A stretch of 64,000 nt of DNA from Aselliscus stoliczkanus (GCA_033961575.1 CM066729.1:30228501-30292500), one strand, 5' to 3'. Shown: positions 47,845 to 59,940, counted from the stretch's first letter. The notes: a model not told the origin generated them from the letters alone. Program-made: numbers and translations.

Positions 47845-47968
47845 CTGCCACACATGCCTCATATAAGTGAATGCTTGATGAAAAGAAGTTTAAAGCCCAC
47901 AGACCTGAGAGACATGACTATTGGGCAGCTACAAGTGATAGTCAATGACCTCCATTCCCAGATAGAAA
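47845..47968 (+). CDS. SCHIP1: SCHIP1 coding exon (coiled-coil entry)
   Basis: Acceptor CTTCAG|CTGCCA and donor GAAA|GTAAGT, 124 nt, entering in phase 0 and leaving with one base of a Ser codon. It encodes residues 156-196 of the 244-aa form: starts [20 protein letters not shown] and includes [20 protein letters not shown]. The heptad-like spacing of L, I and V in the second half marks the start of the C-terminal coiled coil, through which the protein is known to dimerise and bind schwannomin. No unusual base or codon use. Confidence 0.96.
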
Positions 47969-50332
47969 GTAAGTGTGAAATGTGCTTGAAAACGGGATGG
48001 TAAATGTAAAACTATAATGGGATAGTACCACTTCCTGTGATTCAGTTCCTTTGTACGCATTTCACTGGGTTCCTCCTGTGTGTTTGCAAGGAAAAGAAAA
48101 GAATCACAAGGCCCCTCTCTCTATTTATTTGTTTATTTATTTTTATTTATTTATTTTTATTACTTTGAAATATTCAGAACTTTAAGAATTTTTCAAGGTT
48201 CATAGAGGTTTTAGGTCCTTTTGATTCATCTTAAATCGCCAGCTCCTAGCGAGTGCCTGGCATGTATTTGTCTTGCAACTTCTATTTCTAATACAATTTA
48301 GTAGTTACAAGTCATTTATCATACAATTTTACCCTCAGCTTTACTCATATATACATTCAATTTAGGTCATCAAATCAAATTCAACTTATTTTGTGGTACA
48401 CCAGCTGGTGAAAGTATATATACCAATATGAGAAAACTGCAGAATGACAGAATATGGACCTGTTTGCCCCAGAATAAATAAGGTGTGCAGAGGGGTAGTG
48501 AGTGAGCAGCAATCAGGCGAGCTGATGGGCTGCGCTGAATGAAAGAGAAAACCCGCCCACGGGGGGCAGTATGGTTAGGCCAGATGAGCCCTCTGGAGCA
48601 TATGATTTGACAAAATCTTATGGACTTACAGATGAAACCACCTCAGACACATGCCAACCAAATGCATTCAAACACACCAACTACCAAAAGCATTTAGGAG
48701 CGAAAATTTGAACACCAACTAAATGTTTTATTAAGAATTTATTTATTTGTTTGTTTGTTTGTTTGTTTAATTCAGTACGATAAAGTTGTTGTAGTGATGT
48801 TAATTTTTTTTTAAGCCCTATCTTTAGAGATACATACTAAAGCACTGACAGATGAAATACTATGATGTCTGAAATTTGCTTTAAGATCATCCAGTAGGGA
48901 AGGGGGAGATGGATGAATCAAGTTTGACCATGAGTTGATAATTGTTGACAGTAGTTGGGTCATCTAAGCACAGAGCATGGGGACTCTTAAACTGTTCTCT
49001 TTGGTTTTGTATCAGTTTAAAATTTTCCATAATAAAAAGTTGAAAACTTCATATGGGGAAAAAAAAAAATCCTATGTACTATGCAGACACTCTGCTGGGT
49101 ACTAGTATAAAAAGCTAGCCCAAGAACACATGAGAATAGATAGAATTGGACATATTCAGAGTCAAGTTAATACAGTCAGTATTGTTTTAAAACAAAGAGA
49201 GAGAGTTTTAATTAAGAACCATAGATCCACAGGATTTTTGTTTTAATTCTACTACATTTGAATTTTAACTAAATTACTAAGAGTGTTATTCTTTCAAGTG
49301 ATATTTTACCACAGAAACATCTTTCTTTTAAAAAATAAAATTGCCATCTCGTCCTTTTCAGGGGTAGAGGAAGACCTCTTTATGTGATTTTTATCTTTTC
49401 TTCTCTCTCTTTTAAATTGGAAACTAGCCTGAACTAAAGGCAGACAGATTGAAGTCAGGATCTCTAAAAGCATTTCCAAGCAGTGCCTGGCTGAATACCA
49501 ACTATACCTTCCTTTGGTTTCCAGACCCAGAGCTCTTGCGAAATGAAGGCTGTCTCCCATAGGTCCATGGGTCTAGAACTAGAAGCTTTCATTCTTAGCT
49601 GAACTGAGGAGGGAAAGCAAGAGGGAGCTCCTTGCTTGTTCATATTTTTCAGGAGGATTAAAAATGTTTCCATCTATTTTATGCCCAGTATAGGTCCTAA
49701 GGATATTTACCTTGGCACCCGTTCATTGTCCAGAGATTTTCAGGGGTTATGTCTTCATATCTTACACACCTGGCTTTCCAGTATGTTTAGCAAATACTTT
49801 TTCCTAGAACAACCTGCACATAGCGCCTCTCCTTCCCTAAGCCGCCCGCCGAGAGCCTCCGAGCATCCGTAAGGCACCATCCTCCCCAGCTGGGCATCTG
49901 ACATAGCTGTCTGTCAGTGTGGCAGGAGCAGCCTGAAGACGAACCATGGGAAACCTAACGAACCCCAGACTTTTTGCTCACGTTTCTTCAAAACAAAACC
50001 CTGCTTTTTCTAAAAGACTGTGTTCCTAGTAGTTCACAATTTCTTTCCCCACTTTGATGGGAATGTATTTAGAAATACTTTGCACTTTACTCTTTTTCTT
50101 CCAGCACTCCTATAATGGCACAAACTAGTCATGTTCTCAAATTGATGGCTTCTCCTGAGCTTATGAGAAGCTAGTGTGAGAGTTCTAAATTTCAACAAAA
50201 GTAGCTTTCCGATTATGTTTAACTATATATCTGTGTAGGTGTCTGTGATACATGTACAATGGTCCATAGTGACTCCTCCTGACTTGGATGCTGTCTTACC
50301 GAGTTTTCATCACTCTCTTGTCTCTGCCCCAG
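47969..50332. other. SCHIP1: SCHIP1 intron (2.4 kb)
   Basis: Contains a TTTA-type AT run (48120-48170), a TTTG run near 48746-48769 and the old L1/LTR-like 3' end 48930-49060. Otherwise nothing recognisable; the short 84-aa and 69-aa minus-strand frames near 49306-49673 have no support. Confidence 0.6.
48930..49060 (+). repeat. Old L1-type 3' end
   Basis: 'gacagtagttgggtcatctaagcacag' and 'aaactgttctctttggttttgtatcagtttaaaattttccataataaaaagttgaaaac' is a common L1M/ME-type 3' end with AATAAA. Confidence 0.65.
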
Positions 50333-50426
50333 GCTTGAACGAAGAACTGGTTCAGCTGCTCCTCATCCGAGATGAGCTGCACACAGAACAGGATGCCATG
50401 CTAGTGGACATTGAAGACTTGACCAG
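50333..50426 (+). CDS. SCHIP1: SCHIP1 coding exon (coiled-coil core)
   Basis: Acceptor GCCCCAG|GCTTGAAC and donor CCAG|GTCAGT, 94 nt. It completes the split Ser codon (A|GC) and encodes residues 197-227 of the 244-aa form: [20 protein letters not shown], then [10 protein letters not shown], leaving two bases of an Arg codon. Leucines and other hydrophobics at heptad positions with abundant E and D make a clear leucine-zipper-like coiled coil; this region is known to mediate self-association and schwannomin binding. The donor GTCAGT is slightly weaker than the other donors, but the phase is right. Confidence 0.96.
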
Positions 50427-52253
50427 GTCAGTGATGCTTTACCCTTTCCAGACAAAGAAAGAAGCCCGGGATGGTCTGAAGTTTAAGAATTAGGGCGAGC
50501 GTGAGCATTAGAGATTGTCCTCCCTTGCTTCCGTGAGCAGCTTACCTAATCCCTCCGCTGGTGTCAGCTGTTTAAGTGGAAGGGAAGTAGCCCGAACTGC
50601 TCTCCACTCTCCAAATGCACTGCTTTTCCACAGCAAGCCCCGGCTTGGGGCAGATTGTCAGGGCATTAGAACATCTTACACCCACCCAGGTCAGGTCAGC
50701 CTGGAAGGACATGATCCTGAAGGACTGGCCCCCCGGGGAGTTGGCCCTAAGCCATTCCCTGCGGACTTATTTCCAGCCCATGAGCTGTCACGTGGTGAGC
50801 ACCACAAAATGGCACTTGCTGTTATGTGACCTGACTCTTGATTGCGTCTGCCATGCCCAGAAGGCAGGACACTGGCATCTTTCCACAGCATCAGTGCCAC
50901 CAGATTGTTCTCACCAGGGGGACACTCCAGAACTTGAGTTTCTAGCTGGGCCTGGCTCCAAGCGCCTCTCTGTAAAGAGGTAAAGAATGTTTCCTTCCCG
51001 AGGGGATAAGGAAACTAGGCTAATGCTGGTGAGAACCTTGCATTTCTTAGTAGTTTTCCTTGTTGCAAAGCCTGTCACCATAAGCATATAAAGTACATGA
51101 AATACCATAAGCATCCCTATTATCTCATATTTACTCTGACACCTTTTCTGAGACAGTTCATATGAACAAAGTCTTTAAACCAGGAGGCAACAATTACTAT
51201 TAATCCTAGAAGTGGCATTCAGAGGGTAGAAGGCTCCCCATGGAGACAAAGAACGCTGCTTGTTACAATAACATAAGGAACTAACCACATGATCCAGCAC
51301 CATCCAAGAGAAGCTTGAAAACATATGCAGTGAAAATGCTCTCAGGACCTCTTCTCCATGTAAAATATTTTTTCTAAATGCAATGTTATATAGTTTGGGT
51401 AGTACAACAAATGCCACAGAATTGTGTTTAGGCTTTTTTTTAAAAGACCTAGGGGCAGCACTGTGTTTTGTATGCTTTGAATATTATATTGCCTCACCCC
51501 TAACAAACAAAACAAAACAAAACAAAAACACCAGAAGCCTTCTCATACCTTCTTAGCATATGTGCCTGGATCTGAAATATCACAGCAACACTCAAATAAT
51601 ATTATTGCCATCTACAGATGTATTCATGCACTGCACCAACAACTAACTATAAGACATATCATTTTTTGTTAGCCTAAGAAATGTGCATACAGGTGTTAAG
51701 ATTATGGGAAATCAGTAGTGCACTATACAACCAGGATCTACGTCTTCTGAAATGTATTTAAACTCTTTGGTGACGTCTGTGACTTTCCTGTGGCGGCAGA
51801 GACCTTTCCCTGCCCCTCAAAACAGCACTGGCATTCCTCATTGTACGAGGGACCTTGAGAGGCTCCTCCCTTCTCTTGAAGGATTAAGCTATTACTTAGA
51901 TTTGTAGTGTATTGTTTTTTTTAATATACCTTTCAGGTGATGTGATCATGAAATGCAGGACAGGCAGATCCAGAGGGTTAAAAGGAAAAGGAGTCACTAA
52001 TTTAAAAGTGTTGGAGGACCCCTTTAAATTAGAGCAGGTGGGGAGAAGTGTCTATGTCCATTCCTGGCTACAGAAATACTACTTTGCTCCTTGGGGAAAC
52101 TGGGGATACTTTATCGTTCCTAAGGGGAGCGGGCCCAGAGTTTTGCAGCCAGCTCCTAGAGGGCTGAGAGCGTGGCTGTAGGGACTGCTGAAGTCCTGTT
52201 CACCTCTTCCCTTTGCCTGTCTAGCTCCCACCATCCCAGAGGACAGGCAGTTC

Positions 52254-52437
52254 AGATCAGTGGTTCTCAGATTTGACTGCCCATTGGAACCACCCGGGGA
52301 GGTTTATAAACTGTTGATGCCTGGGCCTCACCCACAGAGAGTGTCTTTAATTGTTCTGTGGAGTGTCCTGGGCATTAGGAGTTTTTAAAGCTCCCCAGAT
52401 TATTTCAGTGTGCAGCCAAGTGAGGACCACTGGTTTG
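52254..52437. repeat. MER20-like hAT element
   Basis: Begins 'gatcagtggttctcagatttgac', includes 'attggaaccacccggggagg' and 'gatgcctgggcctcacccacag', ends 'aagtgaggaccactggtttgg'. The terminal inverted repeats are recognisable. Confidence 0.8.
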
Positions 52438-52439
52438 GA

Positions 52440-52700
52440 TGACACCTGTTTGGAGAAGTGCTCCCTGGCCCCCCAAGATTCAGGTAGGACCTTCTTCCTT
52501 TGTTCCTGACAACATGGCATTCCTCTCATATGGAGTTCAATCATATTGTGTTATATTTGTCTGCTGTCTGTCCCTGCCTGACTGTAAACCCCCTGAGAGC
52601 AGAGACAATGCCATTTTCAAGCGTTGTAGTGCCCCCAGAGCCTAAGACAGGGCCTTCCTGGTACATAGTAGGTCTAAAAAATGATTGTTGATTAGTGGGC
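52440..52700 (+). repeat. L2-like LINE 3' fragment
   Basis: 'gaagtgctccctggccccccaagattcag', 'actgtaaaccccctgagagcagagacaatgcca', 'cctaagacagggccttcctggtacatagtaggtc' match the L2 3' order. Confidence 0.7.
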
Positions 52701-53744
52701 CTTGAGTGAAACAAGTCCTAATAAGGACTTTCATATAAATAGTTGATGTGAGAACCTTTTAGTTTTATGGACTGAAACCCTTTTTCCTGCCTTTTAAAAT
52801 CTTACTGAAATTCACCCTGATATGTACGTCTGAAAATAATACCCAATTTTCAATGTTTTCTGAACCTATTTCCTGTCTGTTCTTTCCTTCTCTCTCAGAA
52901 CAAAACCCGTGCTGTGTGTGTGCAGACGTGTGTGTGCACACACACGCACACACAGATACATATTTTTAAACTGCCGGAAGATTGAGAACTTAATTAGCTG
53001 CAGTAGAACCTTCACTCATTGGGGATCAAAATATTTCCTGAGCTGAATCTGTTTAAGTGAGGTCTATGAGCTACTATATGAGTATGATCCAGGTTCTTTT
53101 ATATACATAGACAGAGCCATGAGGGGGCTGCTAAAGGGCGTGGTTTTTGTTTTGTTTTGTTTTTTTAGGAATAGAGGGCTGATACCATTTTCTTGAGTTC
53201 CTTCATTGTTGAATGAAAATCATCAATTATTTGTGGGCTGCTGAATGTGGCAAGGACACTGTTGTCACTTCCCTATTTCCGCAAGTATGTGTGGTTTGTC
53301 TTCCCTGTACCAAAGATATGAGACATCCTGCATAAAACCAATGAGTTAATCTTGGCGTCACTGACGACCCAAATCAGGGCCGCACGCAAAAACTGCCCGG
53401 ATCCTTTGATCACAGTTGGGAACCACACCCTTACATACTTTTCTCTTGCCTAATTTATAATTTCCTAAAATCCTCCTTCAAAACATGTGTCCTTTGCAAC
53501 CATTCCCTGAGAAGACATTTCATTAGTGCCTGTTCAAGTGATGTAAGCAGCGTGGCCATTTCTCCCACTCTGTCTCCACCAGCCAGGTGCTGGGTTGGCC
53601 ACACTTTGGGCTCACAAGCCACAGGAGGCCTCACTTCCATGATCATGCCCTTAGGACTACTAGAGTAGGGAGAAGGAGAGCATGCAAACATAGAAAATCT
53701 TTACATCTACAAAGGCCTACCCTTTGCCAGGAAGACATTAGATT

Positions 53745-53930
53745 TTTTTGTTGCTCTTAAATTTATTGGGTGACATTGGTTAATAAAATTATATAGGTTT
53801 CACGTGTACAATTCTATAATACAGCATCTATATATTGCATTGTGTGTTCACCACCCAAAGTCAGTTCTCCTTCCATCACCACATATTTGACCTCCTTTAC
53901 CCTTTTCTACCTCCCACATTAGCTTTTGTG
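53745..53930 (-). mobile_element. L1 LINE 3' end fragment
   Basis: Plus-strand 'aaatttattgggtgacattggttaataaaattatatagg', 'cacgtgtacaattctataatac' and 'cagttctccttccatcaccacat' are the reverse complement of the bat-type L1 3' end ending in 'ggtgacacccaataaattt'-style sequence. Good preservation suggests a fairly recent fragment. Confidence 0.8.
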
Positions 53931-54024
53931 AGAACGGAGCTGGACTCAGATTTCTGTCAGGAGCATTGTTAACACTTAGATTTGCGTCTGTGGGTGCGCA
54001 CGTATGTGTGTTTAGGTAAAGCAG

Positions 54025-54245
54025 TCACAGCATTACTTTCTGTCATACCGCCTTGTCTTGCTTAGCACTTATTCCCTGTTGACTCTCTCTCCTTGTCTGC
54101 TATTTGTTCCTTTTTCATCTCTCTCCTTTGAAATATATGCTCCATGAGAACAAAGACCTCATGGTCTGCTCACCACCAAACCCCTCCAACCAGGGGCAGT
54201 GCCTGCCACACAGAAGGCACATAGCAAACATGTGTGGAATAAATG
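54025..54245 (+). repeat. L2-like LINE 3' fragment
   Basis: 'tcataccgccttgtcttgcttagcacttattccctg', 'atatatgctccatgagaacaaagacctcatgg' and 'ggcagtgcctgccacacagaaggcacatagcaaac' are the L2 3' wording. Confidence 0.75.
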
Positions 54246-54511
54246 ATCCCAGAGACTTACCTCTTTCCATTTTTAAACACAGCATTTTTCTCAAAGGTGG
54301 TGACATCTACCAGTCTTAGGTTAATCCAGTGGTTTATTAAATAAAGAGAATCATGCATAGAATATTAAAATTCAAGAGGACAAATCCATTTGAATAAAGA
54401 ACTGTCTCTGGGCTCTCCAAACCTCATTTGGGAGGATGTTTTAGCTGTTGATTGGAAAGCAGCTTGGATCTTTCTTCTTAGCAATAAACAATTGTATTAT
54501 TGATTTGACAG

Positions 54512-54563
54512 ACATGCCGAAAGTCAACAGAAGCACATGGCAGAGAAAATGCCTGCAAAGTGA
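54512..54563 (+). CDS. SCHIP1: SCHIP1 terminal coding exon
   Basis: Acceptor TTGACAG|ACATGC. It completes the split Arg codon (AG|A) and encodes the last residues, HAESQQKHMAEKMPAK, followed by TGA at 54561-54563. It caps the coiled coil and gives the conserved SCHIP1 C-terminus. Together with the preceding five exons it totals 705 nt including stop, that is 234 shared residues, giving 244 and 260 aa for the two N-terminal forms seen here. Nothing is truncated; the tail is strongly basic relative to the rest. Confidence 0.96.
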
Positions 54564-55148
54564 AAAGAAGCCATCCAACCAGAGGACAAGCTAGACTTTA
54601 TTTTGCTTCTGTGGTTGTAAAAATGCCGTCGCTAAAGGAGGCGCGGGAACAAACATCAGTGTTAGTCATTGGTAATGTCTGAAGCTTAATGTCCAGTGAT
54701 TGGCCTTTGCTTCTTAATTTATTTTCATTTTTTTACTGTGCCACTAAATATCAGGCGTTTTAATAAAATATTGTTACAAAAAAATGTACAGTACTTACAC
54801 CATCACAAATCATGGTTAATAAAAGAGGGTAGTTTTAACTTTATTTTTATTTGTTTAGAGATTTTAAGTTGGAGCAGTATTTTACCATTGACTACTTTCA
54901 TTCTTCACTGTAGTTTTAAAGAAGAACTGTAAATGACGGTGCTATACAAGTCAGAAAATACATGCCTGCCTCGTAGTGAAGTTGTAGACCTCCGTAATAT
55001 GTATATTTTAATCAGTTTTCAACATTTTGTGAATGTTGACTACCTGAGGTTCATTTTTAGATGTGTTATTAACATTCTGTTGGATTCAGAGGGTTCCTTG
55101 AAAGTTTTATGTATAAATATGTAAAATAAAAATTAAAACTTTGTTTCA
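54564..55148 (+). other. SCHIP1: SCHIP1 3' UTR and polyadenylation region
   Basis: AT-rich sequence following the stop. AATAAA signals occur at 54762-54767, 54818-54823 and 55125-55130. The last is followed by 'aattaaaactttgtttcatatgatatgtctttttgctc', a U/GU-rich downstream stretch, so I place the main 3' end near 55145-55150. The earlier signals could give shorter 3' UTRs. No long open frame supports further coding sequence. Confidence 0.7.
55125..55130 (+). terminator. SCHIP1: AATAAA polyadenylation signal, SCHIP1
   Basis: Canonical AATAAA, with GT/T-rich downstream sequence beginning about 15 nt later. Inference from motif and position only. Confidence 0.6.
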
Positions 55149-55310
55149 TATGATATGTCTTTTTGCTCACTAGCAAGCCCTACACTGGCTATATTTCTTC
55201 CTTTTTTCACTCTCCTTCAACTAAATTCCCCACCAGGAAGCTTTTATCAGTGAAAAAAAACAAGTGTTCCCGAGGACAAGCAATGCAGCGAATTGCCAGG
55301 AAGATGGGGA

Positions 55311-55315
<5 letters not shown>

Positions 55316-55358
<43 letters not shown>
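55316..55358. repeat. (GT)n microsatellite
   Basis: About 21 GT units; the open frames through it (VCVCVC, HTHTHT) are artefacts. Confidence 0.95.
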
Positions 55359-55360
<2 letters not shown>

Positions 55361-55865
55361 GTATATGTGTGAGTGATCCAAAGAAGATCCACAACATCAG
55401 AAATAGCACTTCTGTTATTGTTCAAAGTTATCCATCTGGAATTTAAGCACTGTAGCACTGTACCACTTAATAGCAGCTGGTTTTCTTACAGCTTATTACT
55501 GCATCAAACTCCATTAACCAAATTTCCCACATGAACACGTGATCCATGCATTTGCGCTTTTCTGAAGGCTAGTTGTTGCCTTTTTCCAATTTTAACCATT
55601 CCATTAGTCTCATGAAGAAAAATGCCAAGTCTAAAGAAGTAGATTACAGGTTATTTCCCGATAAGTAGAGAGCTTCAGAAAATCAATTTAATTAGCTAAT
55701 GACCATGCGGGTATTAGGGAACCATAAACTAAAGCACAGATGAGCAATCAACATTCCAGAACCACCCACAGACCACCTGGTTTCACTGCAAGGCCCATGA
55801 TGTAATCTGAAGATAGAAGTTTACACAACTGTCTACATTTTCCTTTCTTAAAAATACACAGCTAG

Positions 55866-56038
55866 GGCGGCCAGATGGCTCAGTTGGTTAGAGCATGTGC
55901 TCTTAACAACAAGGTTGCCGGTTCAACTCCTGCATGGGATGGTGGGCTGCGTCCTCCATAACTAAGATTGAAGGACAACTTGACTTGGGAGCTGATGGAT
56001 CCTGGGAAAAACACACTGTTCCCCAATAAAGTTAAAAA
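55866..56038 (+). mobile_element. tRNA-derived SINE, third type
   Basis: Starts GGCGGCCAGATGGCTCAGTT, B-box-like GGTTCAACTCC, then 'gcatgggatggtgggctgcg', 'ctccataactaagattgaag' and the tail 'cacactgttccccaataaag'. A 15-bp target duplication (AAAATACACAGCTAG at 55851-55865 and AAAATACCCAGCTAG at 56039-56053, one mismatch) flanks it. This style is typical of bat genomes (recollection). Confidence 0.9.
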
Positions 56039-56394
56039 AAAATACCCAGCTAGGTATTTTAAGTAATTAACAGTTGCCATTTTTCATAGCCTATTCTATA
56101 ATCTTAAATTATAACACTAATTTTTTATGCCTCAATCAAGTTATTTTCATTTAGAATAGAAAAATAAAGCAGCTCATAAATGTATTTCCACTTGTCTGAG
56201 TTGGCTATTGAGCAGAACAGGTTGCTCACCACTGAGCTAAAGGGTGGGGCCCAAAGTCTTCCCTGCCCAGAAGTCTGACTGAGCCTGAAATCCTGCACTA
56301 GCTGTTGGTGATCTCGGGATTGATCCCAGTCCTAACAATCCAGGCACTGCTGCTGGCCCTGAGCTACTTGGGCTGGGTAAGAGGACTGGTTGGT

Positions 56395-56545
56395 AAGCAG
56401 TGGTTCTCATCTTTAGCTGCTAATGCACTCACCTGGGGAACTGACGCCCACCCCGATAAATACTGATTTAATTGGTCCAGGGTGGGGCCTGGGTATTACG
56501 ATTTTTTAAAGGTCCCTAGGTAATACTAATGTTGAGAACCACTGC
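56395..56545. repeat. MER5A/MER20-like hAT element
   Basis: Starts 'aagcagtggttctcatcttt' and ends 'gttgagaaccactgcct', inverted terminal repeats with the usual internal wording 'tcacctggggaactga' and 'ggggcctgggtatta'. Confidence 0.8.
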
Positions 56546-57379
56546 CTTAGACTTTCTTCTTTTTTAGCTTTGTAACCATTTTTTTGGTATCTAGGTTTTT
56601 TCTAATTGAAATATATTCCTATTGATTTGGAACTTTTGGGGAGAGCCAACCTAGGAAGAATGCTACAAAAAAATGCCTGTACCAAAGTAAGAGCATTAGT
56701 AAGACCTAAATCTCCTTTGTTGACATCCAGAGCCTGAAGTCCTGATGCTAAAAGTCAGCCCATCAAGAAAGACTCATTTTTTTTTTTTTACTATCTTATT
56801 TGTTAAATCCTTGCCAGAATTGCCAATTTCAATATAAATTTAGAAATGAGTTTACTCTTTGTCTTAAGCAATGCAGTCTCTCTGGCTAGCACTGTGTTCT
56901 AAAGAAATCCATGGCGTCTAAACTCTTCAATTGTTTGAAGCCCATATTCATAACTAAAGAAAGAGCCCCTATAGAAGAAAGTGTGATTACATCACAAGGG
57001 CCCCTTGAAACACCTCCAGAGTCAAAGCCCACTAAAAGAGCAGTTCTTCTCACCATCTAGAAATCTCAAAGGAGGTTACACATGCTCTGCCTCGGGTAGA
57101 GATGTCACCAGGTGACTCACCTCCAAGGGGAGCCTTTCAAGATCGGGTCTTTCCAGTCCTGTCGCTTATGTTTTTCGGCAATGAATGGGATTATTCACCA
57201 CAGAATTCTCATCTGCACTAGATCACCCTTCCATGCTTAAACTGGGACACTTACCCAGGCTTAGTTAGAATGCTCCACTGCCAGACCTAAAAAATAGGGC
57301 CACCTCTCTTCTGGATTTTAAGAGAATGAGATGTAAGCAAGAGCACATGGCCTAAGGGACCCAAAGGGACTGGGCACGT

Positions 57380-57560
57380 AGACTGGCTCTACCATCCTCC
57401 TGGTGATTTGACCTAGATTGGAACAAGTGACTAAAATGCTATTTTATCTTATTTTATTACCTGTAAATAAGCTCTCGGGAGTATTCTAAAGATTGAATAA
57501 AATAAATGTTCATGAAAATACCTGGCACCCATTAGATCCTCAATTGATAATTGTTGGAAA
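57380..57560 (+). repeat. MIR SINE fragment
   Basis: 'ggctctaccatcctcctggtgatttgacctagattgg', 'ttacctgtaaataagctctcgggagtattc' and 'ataaatgttcatgaaaatacctggcacccattagatcctc' fit a diverged MIR. Confidence 0.6.
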
Positions 57561-57659
57561 AAGAAGTAAGTGATCAGGATTTAGGTGGAGGAGGTATTCT
57601 GTATTTTACCAGTTTCTGAGATTTAACACTTCTTTGTGAGCCTTTCCATGTTTAGTAAT

Positions 57660-58070
57660 TGTTAATGTATAAAACATGCTCAAGGAAAAGTTAATAACCA
57701 GTCTTCAAGTCCCTTCCCTCCTTTAAATATCAATGTTAAAACTAGGAATGTATTCTTATACACCTTTCTCCATGCTAATACAGATACACATATAGGTTTT
57801 GTGCTTCAATTTGTTTATACAAAGGTGGGATCACATAAAACACAGTGCTTTGCAACCTGCTTTATCCATGGACATCCCTGCAGGTCAGTACATAAAGATC
57901 GAAGTCTTTCTTTTTAATTGCTATATAGTCATACCCAGTATGATGGAACATAAGTTGTTCAGGCATTCCCTTTAATGATGGACATTACAGATCTTTCCAT
58001 ATTTCTGCGACTAAAAACCGTGATGTAATAAATATGTTTGTACTTACATCTACTTGTGCTTTTATTGTGT
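57660..58070. repeat. L1M-type LINE relic
   Basis: 'gtgggatcacataaaacacagtgctttgcaacctgctttatccatggacatccctgcaggtc' and 'attgctatatagtcatacccagtatgatggaacataagttgttcagg...' are the well-known L1M wording ('tattccattgt ... gatggacattt'). Confidence 0.65.
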
Positions 58071-58299
58071 GATAACCTCATTTTCTCTTTAACCATTACT
58101 TGGTATTACGTATAGATACTTGAAAGTATGAGAGTTAATTAAGGTATGGGAGACCAGGTGAAACCATTGCAGAGAAGTTCGATTCCTTCCTTCCAAAAAA
58201 ATTGGACCAACCTCCCTTGTCTGACAAACACAAATTCATTTTTGTCTTTAAAGAGTATGGGTGTCACTTCCTTGACAAAACTATTTTTCTCTCTCTGTA

Positions 58300-58300
<1 letters not shown>

Positions 58301-58362
<62 letters not shown>
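58301..58362. repeat. (GA)n microsatellite
   Basis: About 30 pure GA units after 'gtaaggga'. The RERERE / LSLSLS open frames are artefacts. Confidence 0.95.
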
Positions 58363-58365
<3 letters not shown>

Positions 58366-59011
58366 ACTCCCAGGATGGTTATCTGCCTCCTGAATACAAA
58401 TTTCACTCTATTTTCTGTGTGAAGGCAGAGGCAAACCTCAGCCAGCTTTGTAACTATAGCCATCAGCACAGAGCCAAGCAGTCTTCTCCTGAAGAGACAC
58501 TCTATGATCTTTGGGACCTGTTCTTTTGACAATTCCATTAACTGGTGGGACTCTTTATGCCCCTCCTTTCAGCTGAGGGATGAGCCTCTCAGCTTGACTT
58601 TCACTCAGGTTTAATCCCACTGTTCTCAAGCTCGATTTCCCATGACTAGTTGATTGTTCCTTAAGCACCTCACCTTTCCAAAGTTTTGATCTACCATCTG
58701 GAGACTTTCCTTCACAGAATATTGTCATTTCTGCTGTCAATGATTAAAGAGCCTTATGGTAGCTATAGCTAGCCATCTGCTAAAACTTATGCCTCCCTAC
58801 CATGATCACAGTTATAGAGCTGTCTCTGGGAAGTGACTAAACAGGAAGTGTATTTCTCACCCATGACCCCCTTGCATTTAGATGTGAACCATGACTGATT
58901 TTCATCAATAGAATACGAATGAATGTAATATGTTTTAATTCCAGCCAAAGCTTTGAAGAAAGGGTTTGCCTTCTCCATGCTTTATCTTCATCTTACATGA
59001 GCTGCAATCAC

Positions 59012-59025
59012 AAGAACCTAGAGGA
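59012..59025. repeat. Target-site duplication of the L1, left copy
   Basis: AAGAACCTAGAGGA is repeated exactly at 62298-62311 immediately after the L1 tail, giving a 14-bp duplication. Confidence 0.9.
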
Positions 59026-59686
59026 GGGACTTCTGGTAAAATAGCGCAATAGACACGCTGTGCAAAATGCCTCCCAGGATCACACCAAAATTACAAACTA
59101 TATAGCATTCAACCCTGGAGGTCCCCAGAACACTAGATGAACAGAACCACTAAACGAAGAACTTAAAGAAGAGGCCGTCGGGTCTGGTAGGACGGGCGGA
59201 GATGAGAGAGGGCGAGCACCGTGAGGGAAGCCCCAGCCGTGGGAAGCTTGTCTGGTTTGGGGAGAGACCCTCTGGCCACACTCCAAGCTCACCAGCCCAG
59301 AGTTCCTTTGCTGGGAAGAGGAGTTCTAATATAGCCAGCAGTAAATTAGTGAGGACTCTCTTTGCTCAGCTTGGTGAGGCTAAGAGCAGCTGGAGAATCA
59401 GTGGGGCCGGCGCCCGGGCTTGCTTGCCGGTGAGCACTTACCTGGTTCCTGGTGGAGGGAGTGGCTGTGTGAGCTGGGAGCCTGCGGGGACGGACTGAAC
59501 TGAACACCTTTGGTGCAAAGGCTGGAGGTTTTTGGACTGTTGTTTCCGTGGTGTGGAGCCTGCATGCAAGTGGTGTAGAGAGGACGCCATTTTGTCGGGC
59601 TTGGGCCCACCCATGGAGGATCAGGTCCGAGACCTCATTGGTCTGGTGGAATTGACGCAGAAGTGCGCATGCGCACATGCGGCCTT

Positions 59687-59940
59687 GGATCCCCACCCTC
59701 CACCTGGCTTATACTGCGTTGCCAGGGAAACGCTGGGCGGGTGCCCTCCGGCTCCAACAGGCTGCTCATTGAGACCCGGGAGTGCGTGAGCCACCTCGGA
59801 TCCCCACCCTCCATTCGGCTTCTGCTGCATTGCCAGGGAAGCACCTGGTGGGCGTGCTCCAGCTCCAACAGGCTGCTCACTGAGACGCAGGAGTGTGCAA
59901 GCCGCCTCAGGTCCCCGCTCTCCGCACTGCGCTTGCAGAG
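59687..59940 (+). repeat. L1 5' UTR tandem monomers, 111 bp
   Basis: Repeat starts at 59687, 59798 and 59909 (period 111 bp). Copies one and two share GGATCCCCACCCTCC, 'ttgccagggaa' and 'gctccaacaggctgctca'; the third is partial (GGTCCCCGCTCTCC). Tandem 5' monomers of this sort carry promoter activity in some mammalian L1s; whether they do here is inference. Confidence 0.8.

Larger units (their letters stand above)
50427..54511. other. SCHIP1: SCHIP1 last intron (4.1 kb)
   Basis: Contains a CAAAA-type run (51506-51531), an MER20/MER5-like element (52254-52437), an L2-like end (52440-52700), a CA-rich stretch (52915-52955), an L1 3' end (53745-53930, minus) and an L2 3' end (54025-54245). 50430-52250 shows no clear repeat or exon; the overlapping 104-aa and 122-aa frames near 50515-50983 lack splice or homology support. 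Confidence 0.65.
55149..59011. other. Intergenic sequence downstream of SCHIP1
   Basis: Contains a (GT)n run (55316-55358), a SINE (55866-56038), an MER5-like element (56395-56545), a MIR (57380-57560), an L1M-type relic (57660-58070) and a (GA)n run (58301-58362). 56560-57370 and 58370-59010 show nothing recognisable. Confidence 0.65.

Noticed and set aside
50515..50983. 104-aa and 122-aa open frames after the coiled-coil exon
   Set aside because: Intronic, overlapping in two frames, no protein-family features.
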